Below are positions 1 through 8,719 of a DNA stretch of 64,000 bases, piece after piece. This DNA comes from Sphingosinicellaceae bacterium. Lineage in GTDB: Bacteria > Pseudomonadota > Alphaproteobacteria > Sphingomonadales > Sphingomonadaceae. Under the pieces are notes generated by a model, which did no database searches, was not told the origin of the DNA, and saw nothing but the letters and a program-made list of their open reading frames with translations. The stretch covers positions 558,001 through 622,000 of the forward strand of contig CP079108.1 of the NCBI GenBank assembly GCA_019285715.1, read 5' to 3'. The number at the start of each line of letters is the position of its first letter. The first letter of the stretch is position 1. Both the position numbers and the translations under genes were made by a program.

Positions 1-767
1 CCGAGATGGCTGGCCTCGAGGGCGAAGTCCGCCAGCGGACAGACGCGCTCGACGCGGTCGGCAACACCACCAAGGCGGTCACCAAGGGCTATGCGATCGG
101 CTCGGCCGGCCTTGCCGCGCTGGTGCTGTTCGCGACCTACACCGAGGACCTGAAACGCTTCTTCGGCAACGTCGTCGTCGATTTTTCGCTGTCCAACCCC
201 TACGTCGTCGTCGGGCTGCTGCTCGGCGCGCTGCTACCATACCTGTTCGGCGGCATGGCGATGACCGCGGTCGGGCGCACTGCCGCGGCGGTCGCTCAGG
301 ACATCCGCGCGCAGTTCAAGGAGAACGGCCCGGCGATCATCAGCCGCCAGGCTCGCCCGGACTACGCCCGCACCGTCAGCCTGGTCACCGCGGGCGCGAT
401 CCGGGAAATGATCATCCCGTCGCTGCTGCCGGTGCTCGCGCCGGTCGTCGTCTATTACGCGATCACCGCGGTTGCGGGGCAGGGCAACGGCTTTGCCGCA
501 CTCGGCGCGCTGCTGATGGGCGTCATCGTCTCCGGGCTGTTCGTCGCGATCTCGATGACGTCGGGCGGCGGTGCGTGGGACAACGCCAAGAAGGTCATCG
601 AAGTCGGTGCCTATGGCGGCAAGGGCTCGCCCGCCCACCAGGCCGCAGTCACCGGCGACACCGTCGGCGACCCGTACAAGGATACGGCCGGCCCGGCCGT
701 CAACCCGATGATCAAGATCACGAATATCGTGGCGCTGCTGCTGCTCGCGGCGCTGGCGGGGGCGTAA
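1..767 (+). CDS. hppA: Membrane H+-translocating pyrophosphatase, C-terminal part (cut by window edge)
   Basis: Membrane-bound pyrophosphatase that couples PPi hydrolysis to proton pumping. Only about the last 255 codons are visible; the ATG at 6 is internal and the frame is open to the edge. The motif [10 protein letters not shown] lies about 20 residues after that Met. Known family rule: Lys and Thr here (instead of Ala and Gly) mark the K+-independent H+ pumps. Several hydrophobic helices follow, then the conserved GGAWDNAKK stretch and the [13 protein letters not shown] segment that ends the family, so the C-terminus is complete. It converges on bamE across a palindromic repeat. Confidence in family is very high; subtype is inferred from two residues. 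Confidence 0.96.
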   Translation, partial: EMAGLEGEVRQRTDALDAVGNTTKAVTKGYAIGSAGLAALVLFATYTEDLKRFFGNVVVDFSLSNPYVVVGLLLGALLPYLFGGMAMTAVGRTAAAVAQDIRAQFKENGPAIISRQARPDYARTVSLVTAGAIREMIIPSLLPVLAPVVVYYAITAVAGQGNGFAALGALLMGVIVSGLFVAISMTSGGGAWDNAKKVIEVGAYGGKGSPAHQAAVTGDTVGDPYKDTAGPAVNPMIKITNIVALLLLAALAGA

Positions 768-791
768 AGCGGGGTCGGCCTGGCGAGAAAT

Positions 792-885
792 TGTCATTCC
801 CGCGAAGGCCGGAACCCAGCTAGCTCACAGGCTCTGAATTTGGAGCGTTTGGGGCAGTTGGGCTCGGGCCTTCGCCGGAACGACA
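792..885. repeat. Palindromic intergenic repeat, diverged relative of the 88-bp family
   Basis: Two arms of about 30 bases (792-821 and 856-885) are inverted copies with roughly five mismatches. They carry the same tgtcat...cccagct edges as the elements at 21128, 29774 and 33646, but the core differs (cgaaggcc instead of gggcttgaccc) and the spacer is unrelated. It sits between the convergent hppA and bamE ends, so folded RNA could also end transcription from both sides; that role is inference. Confidence 0.75.
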
Positions 886-916
886 AGTCATCTCAGCCAC
901 ATACCACCCGTCGCGC

Positions 917-1393
917 TCAACGCGGTCCGTCGCGGCCCGTGCTGTCGCCGCCCGGCGCCGTGCCCGCGCCGACCTGGCCGATATTGCCGAACAGGTCACG
1001 CAGCAGGTTCTTGTCGCGGCCCAATGTCGGGGTCTTGTCGCGGACCGGGTTGATGCTCGCGGTCTGCTCGAGGCCGCGGCGGTCGATACCGGTGACATTG
1101 CCGCGGGCGTCGAAGCTGATGCGGATCACCGACTGGCTCGTCGCCTTGGGGGCCGCGAACGCCAGCTGCGTGGTGTTGCGCGAGACGTAATACCACTCGC
1201 GCTGGTCGAACTCGCTGGTGAAGGTCGGGCGGCCCAGCGTCTTGGCCACCGACTCCTGGTTATCGACGCCCGGCTGGATCGCCGAGACCAGCGACTCGTC
1301 GACGATATAGCCCATGTTCTGCTTCAGCCGGCTGCACCCGGGCAGCACGGCAGCGGCGACGGCCACCGCAATTAGGACACGTGACGCCCGCAT
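917..1393 (-). CDS. bamE: Outer membrane protein assembly factor BamE (SmpA/OmlA lipoprotein)
   Basis: Small lipoprotein of the BAM complex that inserts beta-barrel proteins into the outer membrane. The 158-residue product starts MRASRV, has a hydrophobic signal segment and a lipobox ending LPGC near residue 20, then the BamE fold signatures: the IQPGVDNQESVAKTLGRPT region (helix-turn typical of the family) and REWYYVSRN. The C-terminal 40 residues are Gly/Arg-rich and probably disordered. It is divergent from the bc1 chaperone gene with 93 bases between starts, where both promoters should lie. The start is chosen at the ATG that places the signal peptide at the N-terminus. Confidence 0.93.
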   Translation of the reverse strand: MRASRVLIAVAVAAAVLPGCSRLKQNMGYIVDESLVSAIQPGVDNQESVAKTLGRPTFTSEFDQREWYYVSRNTTQLAFAAPKATSQSVIRISFDARGNVTGIDRRGLEQTASINPVRDKTPTLGRDKNLLRDLFGNIGQVGAGTAPGGDSTGRDGPR

Positions 1394-1486
1394 GGGCAAA
1401 CTCCTGGACACTGCGGCACCCCGACCATTGCAGCGGGGCGCGGCGGCCTCAATATGCGCCCCACGGGTTTTGAACAAGGTTGCCAA

Positions 1487-1987
1487 ATGAAATGGCCTGA
1501 CTGGACGGGGCGGCGGACACCGCCTGGGGATGCGCTGTACCGGCGCATTGTCGAACTGGCGCGGTCGCCGTCTTGGTTCCAGGCCGGCGGCGTGCCCGAC
1601 ACCGTCGACGGGCGCTTCGACGCGGTCGCGCTGGTGCTGGCACTGGTCATGCTGCGGCTGGAGCGCGAAGATGCCGCGCGTTTCTCGGTCGACGTCACCG
1701 AGCGCTTCATCGCCGACATGGACGGTTCGCTGCGCCAGATGGGTATCGGCGACCCGACTGTCGGCAAGCAGGTCGGCCACATGGTCGGCGCGCTCGGCGG
1801 GCGGTTGGGAGCCTACCGTGAGGCGCTGGCCGGGCAGGCTCCGCTCGCCGAGGCGCTGGCGCGCAACCTGTACCGCGGTGCCGCCGTCGATCCGGTCGCG
1901 CTGGCGTGGAGCGAGGGCGAGGTCCGGCGCCTGGTGGCGAAGTTCGACGCCCTGCCCGAAGCGGCAATCCGGGAAGGACGCCTGTGA
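1487..1987 (+). CDS. Ubiquinol-cytochrome c chaperone family protein (CBP3-like)
   Basis: Soluble helical protein of 166 residues related to mitochondrial CBP3, which assists cytochrome bc1 complex assembly. Seen: YRRIVELARSPSWF near the N-terminus, the conserved DTVDGRFDAVALVLALVMLRL block and RFIADMDGSLRQMGIGD, all family hallmarks. The ATG at 1487 is preferred over the one at 1454 because AAGG lies 6 bases before it. Its stop overlaps the GTG of the next gene (GTGA), so the two are probably translated together. No bc1 genes are in this window, so the functional link comes from the family only. Confidence 0.9.
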   Translation: MKWPDWTGRRTPPGDALYRRIVELARSPSWFQAGGVPDTVDGRFDAVALVLALVMLRLEREDAARFSVDVTERFIADMDGSLRQMGIGDPTVGKQVGHMVGALGGRLGAYREALAGQAPLAEALARNLYRGAAVDPVALAWSEGEVRRLVAKFDALPEAAIREGRL

Positions 1988-2499
1988 CTCCCGAGACGCC
2001 CGAATTTTCACGCCCGATGCGGCTCCACGACATCGGCTCGGCGGCGCGCGAGATCGCCTTCACGGCCACGCTCGACGAGCGCGCGGCGCTGGTCAAACGC
2101 TTCGACCTGCTCGATCTCGAAGCGCTGACCGCGACGCTGTCGGCCCGGACCGAGATCGGCGGCATCCGCGTCACCGGGCGCGTCGTGGCGAAGGGCTTCC
2201 AGCCGTGCGGGCTGTCGGGCGCGCCGGTCAACTTCGCGGTCGACGAGCCCGTCGACCTGCGGTTCGTGGCGCTCAAGACCGGCGGCGAGGACATCGAGCT
2301 CAGCGACTCCGACCTCGACGTGCTGCCGATCGAGGGCGAGGCGATCGACCTTGGCGAGGCGGCGGCGCAAAGCTTCGGGCTGGCGCTCGACCCCTATCCG
2401 CGCGCGCCGGACGCCGAACTGCCGCCCGCGGTCATCGCCGAGGACAAGGTCGTGCCATTAAAGCGGCCCAACCCGTTTGCTGTCTTGAAGCGGGAGTAG
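1984..2499 (+). CDS. DUF177 / YceD family protein
   Basis: Family usually encoded before rpmF and plsX and linked to 23S rRNA and ribosome maturation. The product is 171 residues from the GTG that overlaps the preceding stop. Features: FSRPMRLHDIG start typical of the family, the GRVVAKGFQPCGLSG segment (most relatives have a CxRCL motif; here only one Cys remains) and an acidic C-terminal half ending KRPNPFAVL, a conserved tail. Unusually, rpmF and plsX do not follow; an SDR gene converges 4 bases downstream. Family assignment is firm, function is not. Confidence 0.88.
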   Translation: MTPETPEFSRPMRLHDIGSAAREIAFTATLDERAALVKRFDLLDLEALTATLSARTEIGGIRVTGRVVAKGFQPCGLSGAPVNFAVDEPVDLRFVALKTGGEDIELSDSDLDVLPIEGEAIDLGEAAAQSFGLALDPYPRAPDAELPPAVIAEDKVVPLKRPNPFAVLKRE

Positions 2500-2503
2500 C
2501 GCG

Positions 2504-3199
2504 TCACGGCGCGATGCGCTGCCCGTCCCACGCGAAACAGCCGCCGCTGTCGGCCGGCGTCAGGCCCGCCAGCACGTCCAGCAGCGCCTCTGCCGACCGC
2601 TGCGGCGTGAACAGCTGCCCGGGCGGGACGCCGCGCTGGAAAGGCTGGCTGAGCCCGGTGTCGACGGTGCCGGGGTGGAGTGCGATACAGACCGCCTCGG
2701 GCCGGGTCCGCGCCAACTCGATCGCCAGCGTCCGGACGATCATGTTGAGCGCCGCCTTCGAAGCGCGATAGCCGTACCAGCCGCCGAGCCGGTTATCGCC
2801 GATGCTGCCGACCCGCGCCGACAGCGCCGCGAACACCGCCGGGCCACGGCTCAAGAGCGGCAGGAAGTGCTTGGCGACCAGCGCCGGGCCGATGGTGTTG
2901 ACCGCGAAATAGCGGGCGAGGCCGTCGGCGGACAACTCGCGCGACGACTTCTCGGGGGCGATGCCATCGCCCTGCAGGATGCCGGTTGCGACGATCACGA
3001 GATCGACCGGGCCGCCGGAGCCAGTCCGCCCGGCAGCGGCCGCAATGCTGGCCTCATCCTCGATGTCGAGGTGGTCGTCGCCGGTCGTCGCACGGGAGAG
3101 GGCGAAGACCTCGCTGCCGGACTGGCGGAGCGCCTCGGCCAGCGCCCCGCCGATGCCGCCCGATGCGCCGACGACGACCGCGCGATCGTATCGCCTCAG
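2504..3199 (-). CDS. SDR-family oxidoreductase with apparent CTG start
   Basis: NAD(P)-dependent short-chain dehydrogenase of about 231 residues, substrate unknown. The nucleotide-binding motif GASGGIG lies about 10 residues in, NTIG-type and [12 protein letters not shown] catalytic motifs follow, and [10 protein letters not shown] fits C-factor/CsgA-like SDRs. The frame contains the full Rossmann N-terminus, but I find no ATG, GTG or TTG upstream of it in frame. The only near-cognate codon is CTG at 3199-3197, which overlaps the ssb stop as CTGA, mirroring the GTGA and TTGA overlaps used elsewhere in this window. An ATG start at 2998 would delete the cofactor site. The protein call is strong; the start is tentative. 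Confidence 0.85.
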   Translation of the reverse strand: MRRYDRAVVVGASGGIGGALAEALRQSGSEVFALSRATTGDDHLDIEDEASIAAAAGRTGSGGPVDLVIVATGILQGDGIAPEKSSRELSADGLARYFAVNTIGPALVAKHFLPLLSRGPAVFAALSARVGSIGDNRLGGWYGYRASKAALNMIVRTLAIELARTRPEAVCIALHPGTVDTGLSQPFQRGVPPGQLFTPQRSAEALLDVLAGLTPADSGGCFAWDGQRIAP

Positions 3200-3714
3200 A
3201 ACGGCACGTCGTCGTCGAGGTCGTCCGCGAAGTCGCCGCCGGTGAACGCGGGCTTCTTGGCCGCACCGCCGCCGCCGTTGCCGCCGCCGAAGTCGCGGCC
3301 GGGGCTGCCGCCACCGGCACTACTGCCACGGTCATAGTTGCCGCCGCCACCTTCGCCGCCGCCGTCACGACCGCCGAGCAGGGTCAGGTTCGAATTGAAG
3401 TTCTGCAGCACGACCTCGGTGGTGTACTTGTCGGCGCCCGACTGGTCCTGCCACTTGCGGGTCTGCAGCGAGCCCTCGAGGTAAACCTCGCTACCCTTCT
3501 TGAGGTACTGGCTGGCGATCTTGCCGATACCCTCGTTGAAGATCACGACGTTGTGCCACTCGGTCTTTTCCTTGCGCTCGCCGGAATTCTTGTCGCGCCA
3601 ATTTTCGGACGTCGCGAGGCTGAACTTGACGACGCGCCCGCCGTTGCCGAACTCCTTGGTTTCCGGGTCCTTGCCCAGGCGTCCGACGAGAATGACTTTG
3701 TTGACTCCGGCCAT
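3196..3714 (-). CDS. ssb: Single-stranded DNA-binding protein
   Basis: Homotetrameric OB-fold protein that coats ssDNA in replication and repair. 172 residues: [18 protein letters not shown] opens the OB domain, W residues in NWRDK and KTEWHNVV are the DNA-stacking region, followed by [11 protein letters not shown] Gly-rich linker of about 60 residues leads to the acidic tip DDLDDDVPF, the motif that recruits partner proteins. Its start has AAAGGA 7 bases upstream. The last codon overlaps the start of the SDR gene behind it. It is divergent from the DUF3667 gene. Confidence 0.97.
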   Translation of the reverse strand: MAGVNKVILVGRLGKDPETKEFGNGGRVVKFSLATSENWRDKNSGERKEKTEWHNVVIFNEGIGKIASQYLKKGSEVYLEGSLQTRKWQDQSGADKYTTEVVLQNFNSNLTLLGGRDGGGEGGGGNYDRGSSAGGGSPGRDFGGGNGGGGAAKKPAFTGGDFADDLDDDVPF

Positions 3715-3857
3715 GCGCTGATCCTTTCTCGATCCAACAGAACGTATAAAGAACATAGAGCGCGTCGAACGACTCGCCATGTCGGGAGATTAACCGTCGG
3801 CGCTTGAAATTGCGACCGCGTTGCGCCACCGTGAAGGTGTGTGAGGGGAACAAGACG

Positions 3858-5108
3858 GTGGCGAACGAGATCGAAGCGCTCGGGCAGCTCGCGACGGCGG
3901 GCCTTGCCGCGTCGGGGGTCGATCCGTTGACCGGGAACGAGCGGCCCTCGACCCGTCGGCGGCTGGCGCGCGAGCGGGCGGTGCGCGAGGCGCAGTGGTG
4001 GCGCCGGCATCCGGTCGAACCGGCCGACACCCATGTCGCACCGCACACCTGCGCCAACTGCGACGCCCACCTGCAGGGCGACTTCTGCCACGTCTGCGGG
4101 CAGTCGGCGCACGTCCACCGCAGCGTCGGCCACCTGGTCGAGGAGTTCGCGCACGGGCTGTACCACTTCGACAGCAAGGCGTGGCGGACCCTGCCGGCGC
4201 TCGCCTTCCGGCCCGGCAAGCTGACCCGCGACTACACCCACGGCCGCCGCGCGCGCTATGTCGCGCCGCTGGCGCTGTTCCTGCTGTCGGTATTCCTGAT
4301 GTTCTTCGTGTTCGGCTTCAGCGGCGGCTCGCCGAACTTCGACCCGGCGGTGTTGAGCGGCGGCAAATCCGACAAGGTCGCGAACGCGCGCGAAGCAGTG
4401 AAAGACGCGCAAGCGGAGGTCGTCGATTCCCAGACCGAGCTCACGCAGGAGCGCAAGGATACCGACAACACGCCCACCGCTATCCAGCGCTACGAGGCCA
4501 CGGTGAAGACCAACCAGGCGGCGCTGGCGACTGCGCAGGCGTCCCTTGCCAAGGCACTGGCCGCGCCGCCGTCGGCCGACAAGCCGGTGGTCATCGCGCC
4601 GGGGACGAAATGGACCGATGCGCTGGCCGAGCAGGCGCGTGCCGGCAAGATCAACGTCGACACCGGCATTCCCTGGGTCGACACCAACATCAAGAAGGCC
4701 CTCAAGGACCCGGAGTTCGCTTTCTACAAGGTCCAGCAGAAGGCCTATAAACTCAGCTTCCTGCTGGTGCCGCTATCGCTGCCGACGCTGTGGTTGTTGT
4801 TCCTGTGGCGGCGCGACGTAAAGATCTACGACCACGTCGTGTTCTCGCTGTACTCGCTGTCGTTCATGTCGCTGCTGTTCGTTGTCGCGGTCCTGCTCGA
4901 CAAGGGGAGCACCTGGGTACCGGTGCTGGCCACCGCCGCGAGCCTGCTGTTCTTCGCTCCGCCGGTGCACATGTTCGCGCAGTTGAAGGGCGGCTACGCG
5001 CTGAGCAATTGGGGGGCCGCGTGGCGGACCGTGATCCTCGCCTTCGCCTCAATAATGACGCTCGCGGGGTTCGGAACGCTGATCATCGTGCTCGGGCTAG
5101 CGGACTAA
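3858..5108 (+). CDS. DUF3667 membrane protein with zinc-ribbon-like motif and internal coiled coil
   Basis: Membrane protein of unknown function, about 416 residues. The N-terminal part has two CxxC pairs (CANC, CHVC) spaced like a zinc ribbon, followed by the DUF3667 block (HLVEEFAHGLYHFDSKAWRTL...RDYTHGRRARYV). One transmembrane helix comes next, then a charged 130-residue segment rich in Ala, Glu, Gln and Lys that looks coiled-coil, then four more helices. The GTG at 3858 is chosen because GAGGGG lies 9 bases upstream; a TTG at 3804 and a GTG at 3831 are alternatives. It converges on feoB, whose stop overlaps its own. The long insert between helices 1 and 2 is the odd feature. Confidence 0.85.
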   Translation: MANEIEALGQLATAGLAASGVDPLTGNERPSTRRRLARERAVREAQWWRRHPVEPADTHVAPHTCANCDAHLQGDFCHVCGQSAHVHRSVGHLVEEFAHGLYHFDSKAWRTLPALAFRPGKLTRDYTHGRRARYVAPLALFLLSVFLMFFVFGFSGGSPNFDPAVLSGGKSDKVANAREAVKDAQAEVVDSQTELTQERKDTDNTPTAIQRYEATVKTNQAALATAQASLAKALAAPPSADKPVVIAPGTKWTDALAEQARAGKINVDTGIPWVDTNIKKALKDPEFAFYKVQQKAYKLSFLLVPLSLPTLWLLFLWRRDVKIYDHVVFSLYSLSFMSLLFVVAVLLDKGSTWVPVLATAASLLFFAPPVHMFAQLKGGYALSNWGAAWRTVILAFASIMTLAGFGTLIIVLGLAD

Positions 5109-6958
5109 GCCCCCAGCCAGACTGCGATCCAGTACGTCGCGCCCGCCGCGACATAGGCCATCGCGAACAGGTACCCGAACATGAACGCCGGCCACGCCCA
5201 GCCGCCGGTCTCGCGTCGCGTCACCGCCAGTGTCGAGATGCACTGCGGCGCGAACACGTACCACGCCAGGAAGGCGAGGGCGGTGGCCAGGCTCCAGCGG
5301 CCGCGCAAGCGCTCGACCAGGGGCTGCGCGTGGTCGGCGTCGGCGCCCTGCAGCGAATAGACCGTGCCGAGCGCCGACACCGCGACCTCGCGCGCCGCCA
5401 TGCCGGGGACCAGCGCCAGCGCGATCTCCTTGTTGAAGCCGATCGGGCGGAACACCGGCTCCAGCGCCGCGCCGATCTTGCCGGCGATCGAGTATTCGAG
5501 CGCGGGGCGGGTCGCGCCCTCCGGCGGCTTGGGCCACGACGCCAGCGCCCACAAAGCGACGGTCGAGATCAGGATGATGCCGCCGGCCCGGCCCAGGAAC
5601 GCCCAGGCGCGCTGGTACAGTCCGATGCCGATGTCGCGCGGGGCCGGCCACTGGTAGGCGGGCATCTCCATCAGGAAGGTCGGGGTCGTGCCCTTGGTCA
5701 CGGTGCGGCGCAGCGCCCAGGCGGCGACCAGCGCGCCGACGACGCCCGCGACGTACAGCCCGAACAGCACCAGCCCCTGCAGCCCAAGCACGCCGAGCAC
5801 CGGCCGGTTCGGGATGAACGCCGCGATGACGATGGCGTACACCGGCAGCCGCGCCGAGCAGGTCATCAGCGGCGCGATCAGGATTGTCGTCAGCCGGTCC
5901 TTGGGTTCGTCGATAGTGCGCGATGCCATGATGCCCGGGATCGCGCAGGCGAAGCTGCTGATCAGCGGGATGAAGGCGCGGCCGTTCAGCCCGACGCGCG
6001 CCATGACGCGGTCCATCAGGAAGGCGGCGCGGGTCATGTAGCCCGACTGCTCGAGACAGAGGATGAAGAAGAACAGGATCAGGATCTGCGGCAGGAAGAC
6101 GATCACCGCGCCAACGCCGCCGAGCACGCCGTCGTTGAGCAGGCTGCGGAACCAGTTGTCCGGCAGCAGCGTGCCGAGCTGCGCCTGCAGCCACGCGACG
6201 CCCTTCGCCAGCATGTCCATCGGCACCTCGGCGAAGCTGAACACCGCCTGGAACATCAGGAATATCAGCCCGGCGAGCAGTATCGGCCCCCACAACGGGT
6301 GCAGCGCGATACCGTCGAGGCGCTGGGACCACTTGCGCTTGATGCCCTGCGACAGCGTCACGGTGTCGGCGATCACCCGCGCCTCGCGCTGCAGGAGCCG
6401 GATATCCGACTCGGGCGGGATCGCGGGGATGGGCGCGTCAGCGAGGCGCGGCGCGAGTTCGGCGGCAAGCTCGGCCAGTCCCCGGCGGCGGACGGCGACG
6501 GTCGGCACGACGGGCATGCCGAGGATACTGCTCAGCCGCGCGACGTCGATCTGGGTGCCGTCGCGCTCCGCGAGGTCGATCATGTTGAGCGCCACGATCA
6601 TCGGCAGGCCGAGGCGGCGCAGTTCGAGCACAAAGCGCAAGTGGTTGCGGAGGTTGGTCGCATCGACGACCGCGACGATCGCGTCCGGCCGGCGTTCGCC
6701 GACCTGGGTGCCCATCACCATGTCGCGGGTGACGGCTTCGTCGGGGGAGCGCGGCGACAGGCTGTAGGTGCCGGGCAGGTCGACGAGTTCGGCGATGCGC
6801 CCGTCGGGAAGTGCGAGGCGTCCAGACTTCCGCTCGACGGTGACGCCGGGGTAGTTGCCGACCTTCTGGCGGCTGCCGGTCAGCGCGTTGAATAGACTGG
6901 TCTTGCCGGCGTTGGGGTTTCCGACCAATGCCGCGAGCGGCATCGCGAGCGTGCTCAC
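5105..6958 (-). CDS. feoB: Ferrous iron transport protein B
   Basis: Inner membrane Fe2+ permease with an N-terminal G domain. In 617 residues: G1 GNPNAGKTS near residue 13, switch region NYPGVTVERK, G3 DLPGTYSL, G4 NMID, then Gate-type membrane segments with the conserved Cys motif in SFACAIPGIMASR and a second gate later. A C-terminal SLATALAFLAWYVFAPQCISTLAV stretch is typical of FeoB. It overlaps feoA by ATGA and is transcribed with it; there is no feoC. Slightly shorter than E. coli FeoB (773), as is common in alphaproteobacteria. Confidence 0.97.
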   Translation of the reverse strand: MSTLAMPLAALVGNPNAGKTSLFNALTGSRQKVGNYPGVTVERKSGRLALPDGRIAELVDLPGTYSLSPRSPDEAVTRDMVMGTQVGERRPDAIVAVVDATNLRNHLRFVLELRRLGLPMIVALNMIDLAERDGTQIDVARLSSILGMPVVPTVAVRRRGLAELAAELAPRLADAPIPAIPPESDIRLLQREARVIADTVTLSQGIKRKWSQRLDGIALHPLWGPILLAGLIFLMFQAVFSFAEVPMDMLAKGVAWLQAQLGTLLPDNWFRSLLNDGVLGGVGAVIVFLPQILILFFFILCLEQSGYMTRAAFLMDRVMARVGLNGRAFIPLISSFACAIPGIMASRTIDEPKDRLTTILIAPLMTCSARLPVYAIVIAAFIPNRPVLGVLGLQGLVLFGLYVAGVVGALVAAWALRRTVTKGTTPTFLMEMPAYQWPAPRDIGIGLYQRAWAFLGRAGGIILISTVALWALASWPKPPEGATRPALEYSIAGKIGAALEPVFRPIGFNKEIALALVPGMAAREVAVSALGTVYSLQGADADHAQPLVERLRGRWSLATALAFLAWYVFAPQCISTLAVTRRETGGWAWPAFMFGYLFAMAYVAAGATYWIAVWLGA

Positions 6959-7206
6959 TCGGCGGCCTCGCGGAACGGCTCGACGCTGATGCGGACCGCG
7001 AGCGCCTTGCGCAGCGCGACGGTCATGTTGCCGACCCGGACCGCGATCGGGTCGCCGCCGACCGGGCCGCGGTGGAGGACCTCGACATCGACGCCGTCGT
7101 CGAAGCCCATCTCGTGGAGCCGCCGCGTCGCGCTCTCGTCGCCGACGCTGTCGATGGCCGAGATTTGCGCCCGCTCGCCGCGCCGCATCGTCAGGATCGT
7201 TCCCAT
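6955..7206 (-). CDS. feoA: Ferrous iron transport protein A
   Basis: Small cytosolic SH3-like partner of FeoB. 83 residues: GERAQISAID, RRLHEMGFDDGVDVEVLHRGP and DPIAVRVGNMTVALRK match the FeoA core domain. It is the first gene of the feoAB operon, with its stop overlapping the feoB ATG. A Fur-type palindrome lies 26-45 bases upstream of the start, so iron repression is likely. Confidence 0.94.
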   Translation of the reverse strand: MGTILTMRRGERAQISAIDSVGDESATRRLHEMGFDDGVDVEVLHRGPVGGDPIAVRVGNMTVALRKALAVRISVEPFREAAE

Positions 7207-7231
7207 GGCACGGCTATAGCGCGCCGCGAAA

Positions 7232-7251
7232 GAGAATGCGAACGATTATCA
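7232..7251 (-). promoter_or_regulatory. Probable Fur box of feoAB
   Basis: On the minus strand the sequence reads TGATAATCGTTCGCATTCTC, close to the Fur consensus of imperfect AATGATTATCATT-type repeats (GATAAT and GCATTC arms). It lies just upstream of feoA. Family knowledge predicts repression by Fe2+-Fur; a MUR or Irr regulator cannot be excluded from sequence alone. Confidence 0.7.
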
Positions 7252-7332
7252 GAGGGGATGATCGATCAAGTTCAGTACGGCAAGCACCTGAATTCATGTT
7301 AGGATAGAGGCAACAATGGGGGGAGTCGCGCG

Positions 7333-8040
7333 ATGCGCCTTTTGATTGTGATTGTAGCCGCGGCCCTTGCCTTGCCGGCCACCGCTACCGAGGCGACGAT
7401 ACTTTTCGACTCGGGGCATACTTCGGCGGCAGCGCTCTTTCCCGACGACTACGAATATTTCCCCTGTGACGACAACGACGTCTGTACCGATGTCGAGTAT
7501 CAAAAAATCGTCGCAAGCAAGTTTCATCTTGTCACCGGCGGTCTTGTCACCGCGCTCAGTTTCGCCGTCGCGGGCGAGATTGACGGGACGAGCTATGAGA
7601 TCGTTGCAGACGAGGCGGGCAGGGTGCCGGCGGGTTTCGGCGACGGCAGCGGAGTGTGGACGAGCGCGATGGGCACGCTGGTCGCGACTTCACTGGCGGA
7701 TCCTGCTTATCCGGCGCAGGGCTTGCGCTACGATTATTCCGGCTTCGGCATCACCTTGGCGGCAGGCGACTACTGGTTCGTGGCGCATCCGCACTATCCG
7801 CACTTCGATCGTGAAATCGTCTATGCCGGGACCGGGATGAGCGCCAACGCCGAGCGGGTCGAAACGATCGTCGGCGACGGACCGAATTACGGCCCGCTCT
7901 ATGGTGCCGGTCCTCAGGTCGGCCTGCGCCTGGAAGGCATCGCAGTTGTTCCAGAACCCACGTCATGGGCGCTGATGCTGGGCGGTTTCGGCGTCGCCGG
8001 TGCCGGACTCCGCCTGCGCCGGCGTCAGACCGCCGGGTAG
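7333..8040 (+). CDS. PEPxxWA-CTERM exported protein
   Basis: 235 residues with an N-terminal signal peptide (MRLLIVIVAAALALPATA), a secreted domain of unknown fold rich in Asp, Tyr and Gly, and a C-terminal sorting signal: VVPEPTSWALMLGGFGVAGAG followed by LRLRRR. Known biology: such tails are recognised by an exosortase system, which removes the anchor and releases the protein to the envelope or outside. Two Cys in the CDDNDVC segment may form a disulfide. A Gly-rich run (ggggggag) 6-8 bases upstream serves as RBS. Its 3' end overlaps the COQ9 gene by 16 bases on the opposite strand. No exosortase is in the window. Confidence 0.88.
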   Translation: MRLLIVIVAAALALPATATEATILFDSGHTSAAALFPDDYEYFPCDDNDVCTDVEYQKIVASKFHLVTGGLVTALSFAVAGEIDGTSYEIVADEAGRVPAGFGDGSGVWTSAMGTLVATSLADPAYPAQGLRYDYSGFGITLAAGDYWFVAHPHYPHFDREIVYAGTGMSANAERVETIVGDGPNYGPLYGAGPQVGLRLEGIAVVPEPTSWALMLGGFGVAGAGLRLRRRQTAG

Positions 8041-8690
8041 CGCAGCCGCCCGAGAAAGCGTGCCGGGCTCGGGAAATGCAGGCCGGTCAGTCGTGCCTTC
8101 GTCTTCTCGAAGCGCATGATGCCGTCGATGCGGCGGTCGAGGAACGCCGGCCAGCCCTCGGAATCGTCGAGCCAGACCAGCAGTGTCGCGGAATAGACCG
8201 CCCCCAGGATCATGCGCTTGGTGTAGTGGTTGTAGTCGGTCGCGGTGTCGCCGGCGGCGCGCCACATCGTATCGGCGGTGCGCCACAAGGTCCGCGCCGC
8301 GACCGCCGGGTGCAGCGCCAGCACCGCCAGCGTCCGCCGCACGACCTCGCGTTCGCCGTCGGCCTGCTGGAGCCGGGTCGCGACCGCCAGCCGGATACGC
8401 TCGCGAATCTTGTGCCCGGACAGGTCGCCGAGGGCCGCCAGCATGCGCGCGTCGGCCAGGGCGATATACGCCTCGACCATCTGCAGCGTGCCGCCCCTGA
8501 AAGCGACGGCGGCGAGGTCGGGGTCGATCCCGGCGTCCAGCGCGCCCGCTGCGACCGACTCCTGGCTCCAGCCGTCGAAGGCGACACTGGGTAACATCGC
8601 CGCGATCAGGCGCGGGCGGAGTTCGTCGAGGGTCTCGTCCGCGGCGTCGGGGACGGCTGCGCTGGTCTCGGAGATCATGCCGTGGTTCAT
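8025..8690 (-). CDS. COQ9-family protein (ubiquinone biosynthesis)
   Basis: About 221 residues from the ATG at 8690 (another ATG at 8678). COQ9 is a lipid-binding TetR-fold protein that presents intermediates to the COQ7 hydroxylase in ubiquinone synthesis. Seen: N-terminal helical half (RPRLIAAMLPSVAFDGWSQESVAAGA), then the COQ9 C-terminal hallmark WRTADTMWRAAGDTATDYNHYTKR and VYSATLLVWLDD. The frame stays open to 8798 across an 18-bp tandem repeat, which would add repeated LLPAST-like residues; I treat that as leader, not protein. Confidence 0.9.
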   Translation of the reverse strand: MNHGMISETSAAVPDAADETLDELRPRLIAAMLPSVAFDGWSQESVAAGALDAGIDPDLAAVAFRGGTLQMVEAYIALADARMLAALGDLSGHKIRERIRLAVATRLQQADGEREVVRRTLAVLALHPAVAARTLWRTADTMWRAAGDTATDYNHYTKRMILGAVYSATLLVWLDDSEGWPAFLDRRIDGIMRFEKTKARLTGLHFPSPARFLGRLRYPAV

Positions 8691-8719
8691 AGTCGGGGGC
8701 GCGGCCCGGTGGAAGTCGC

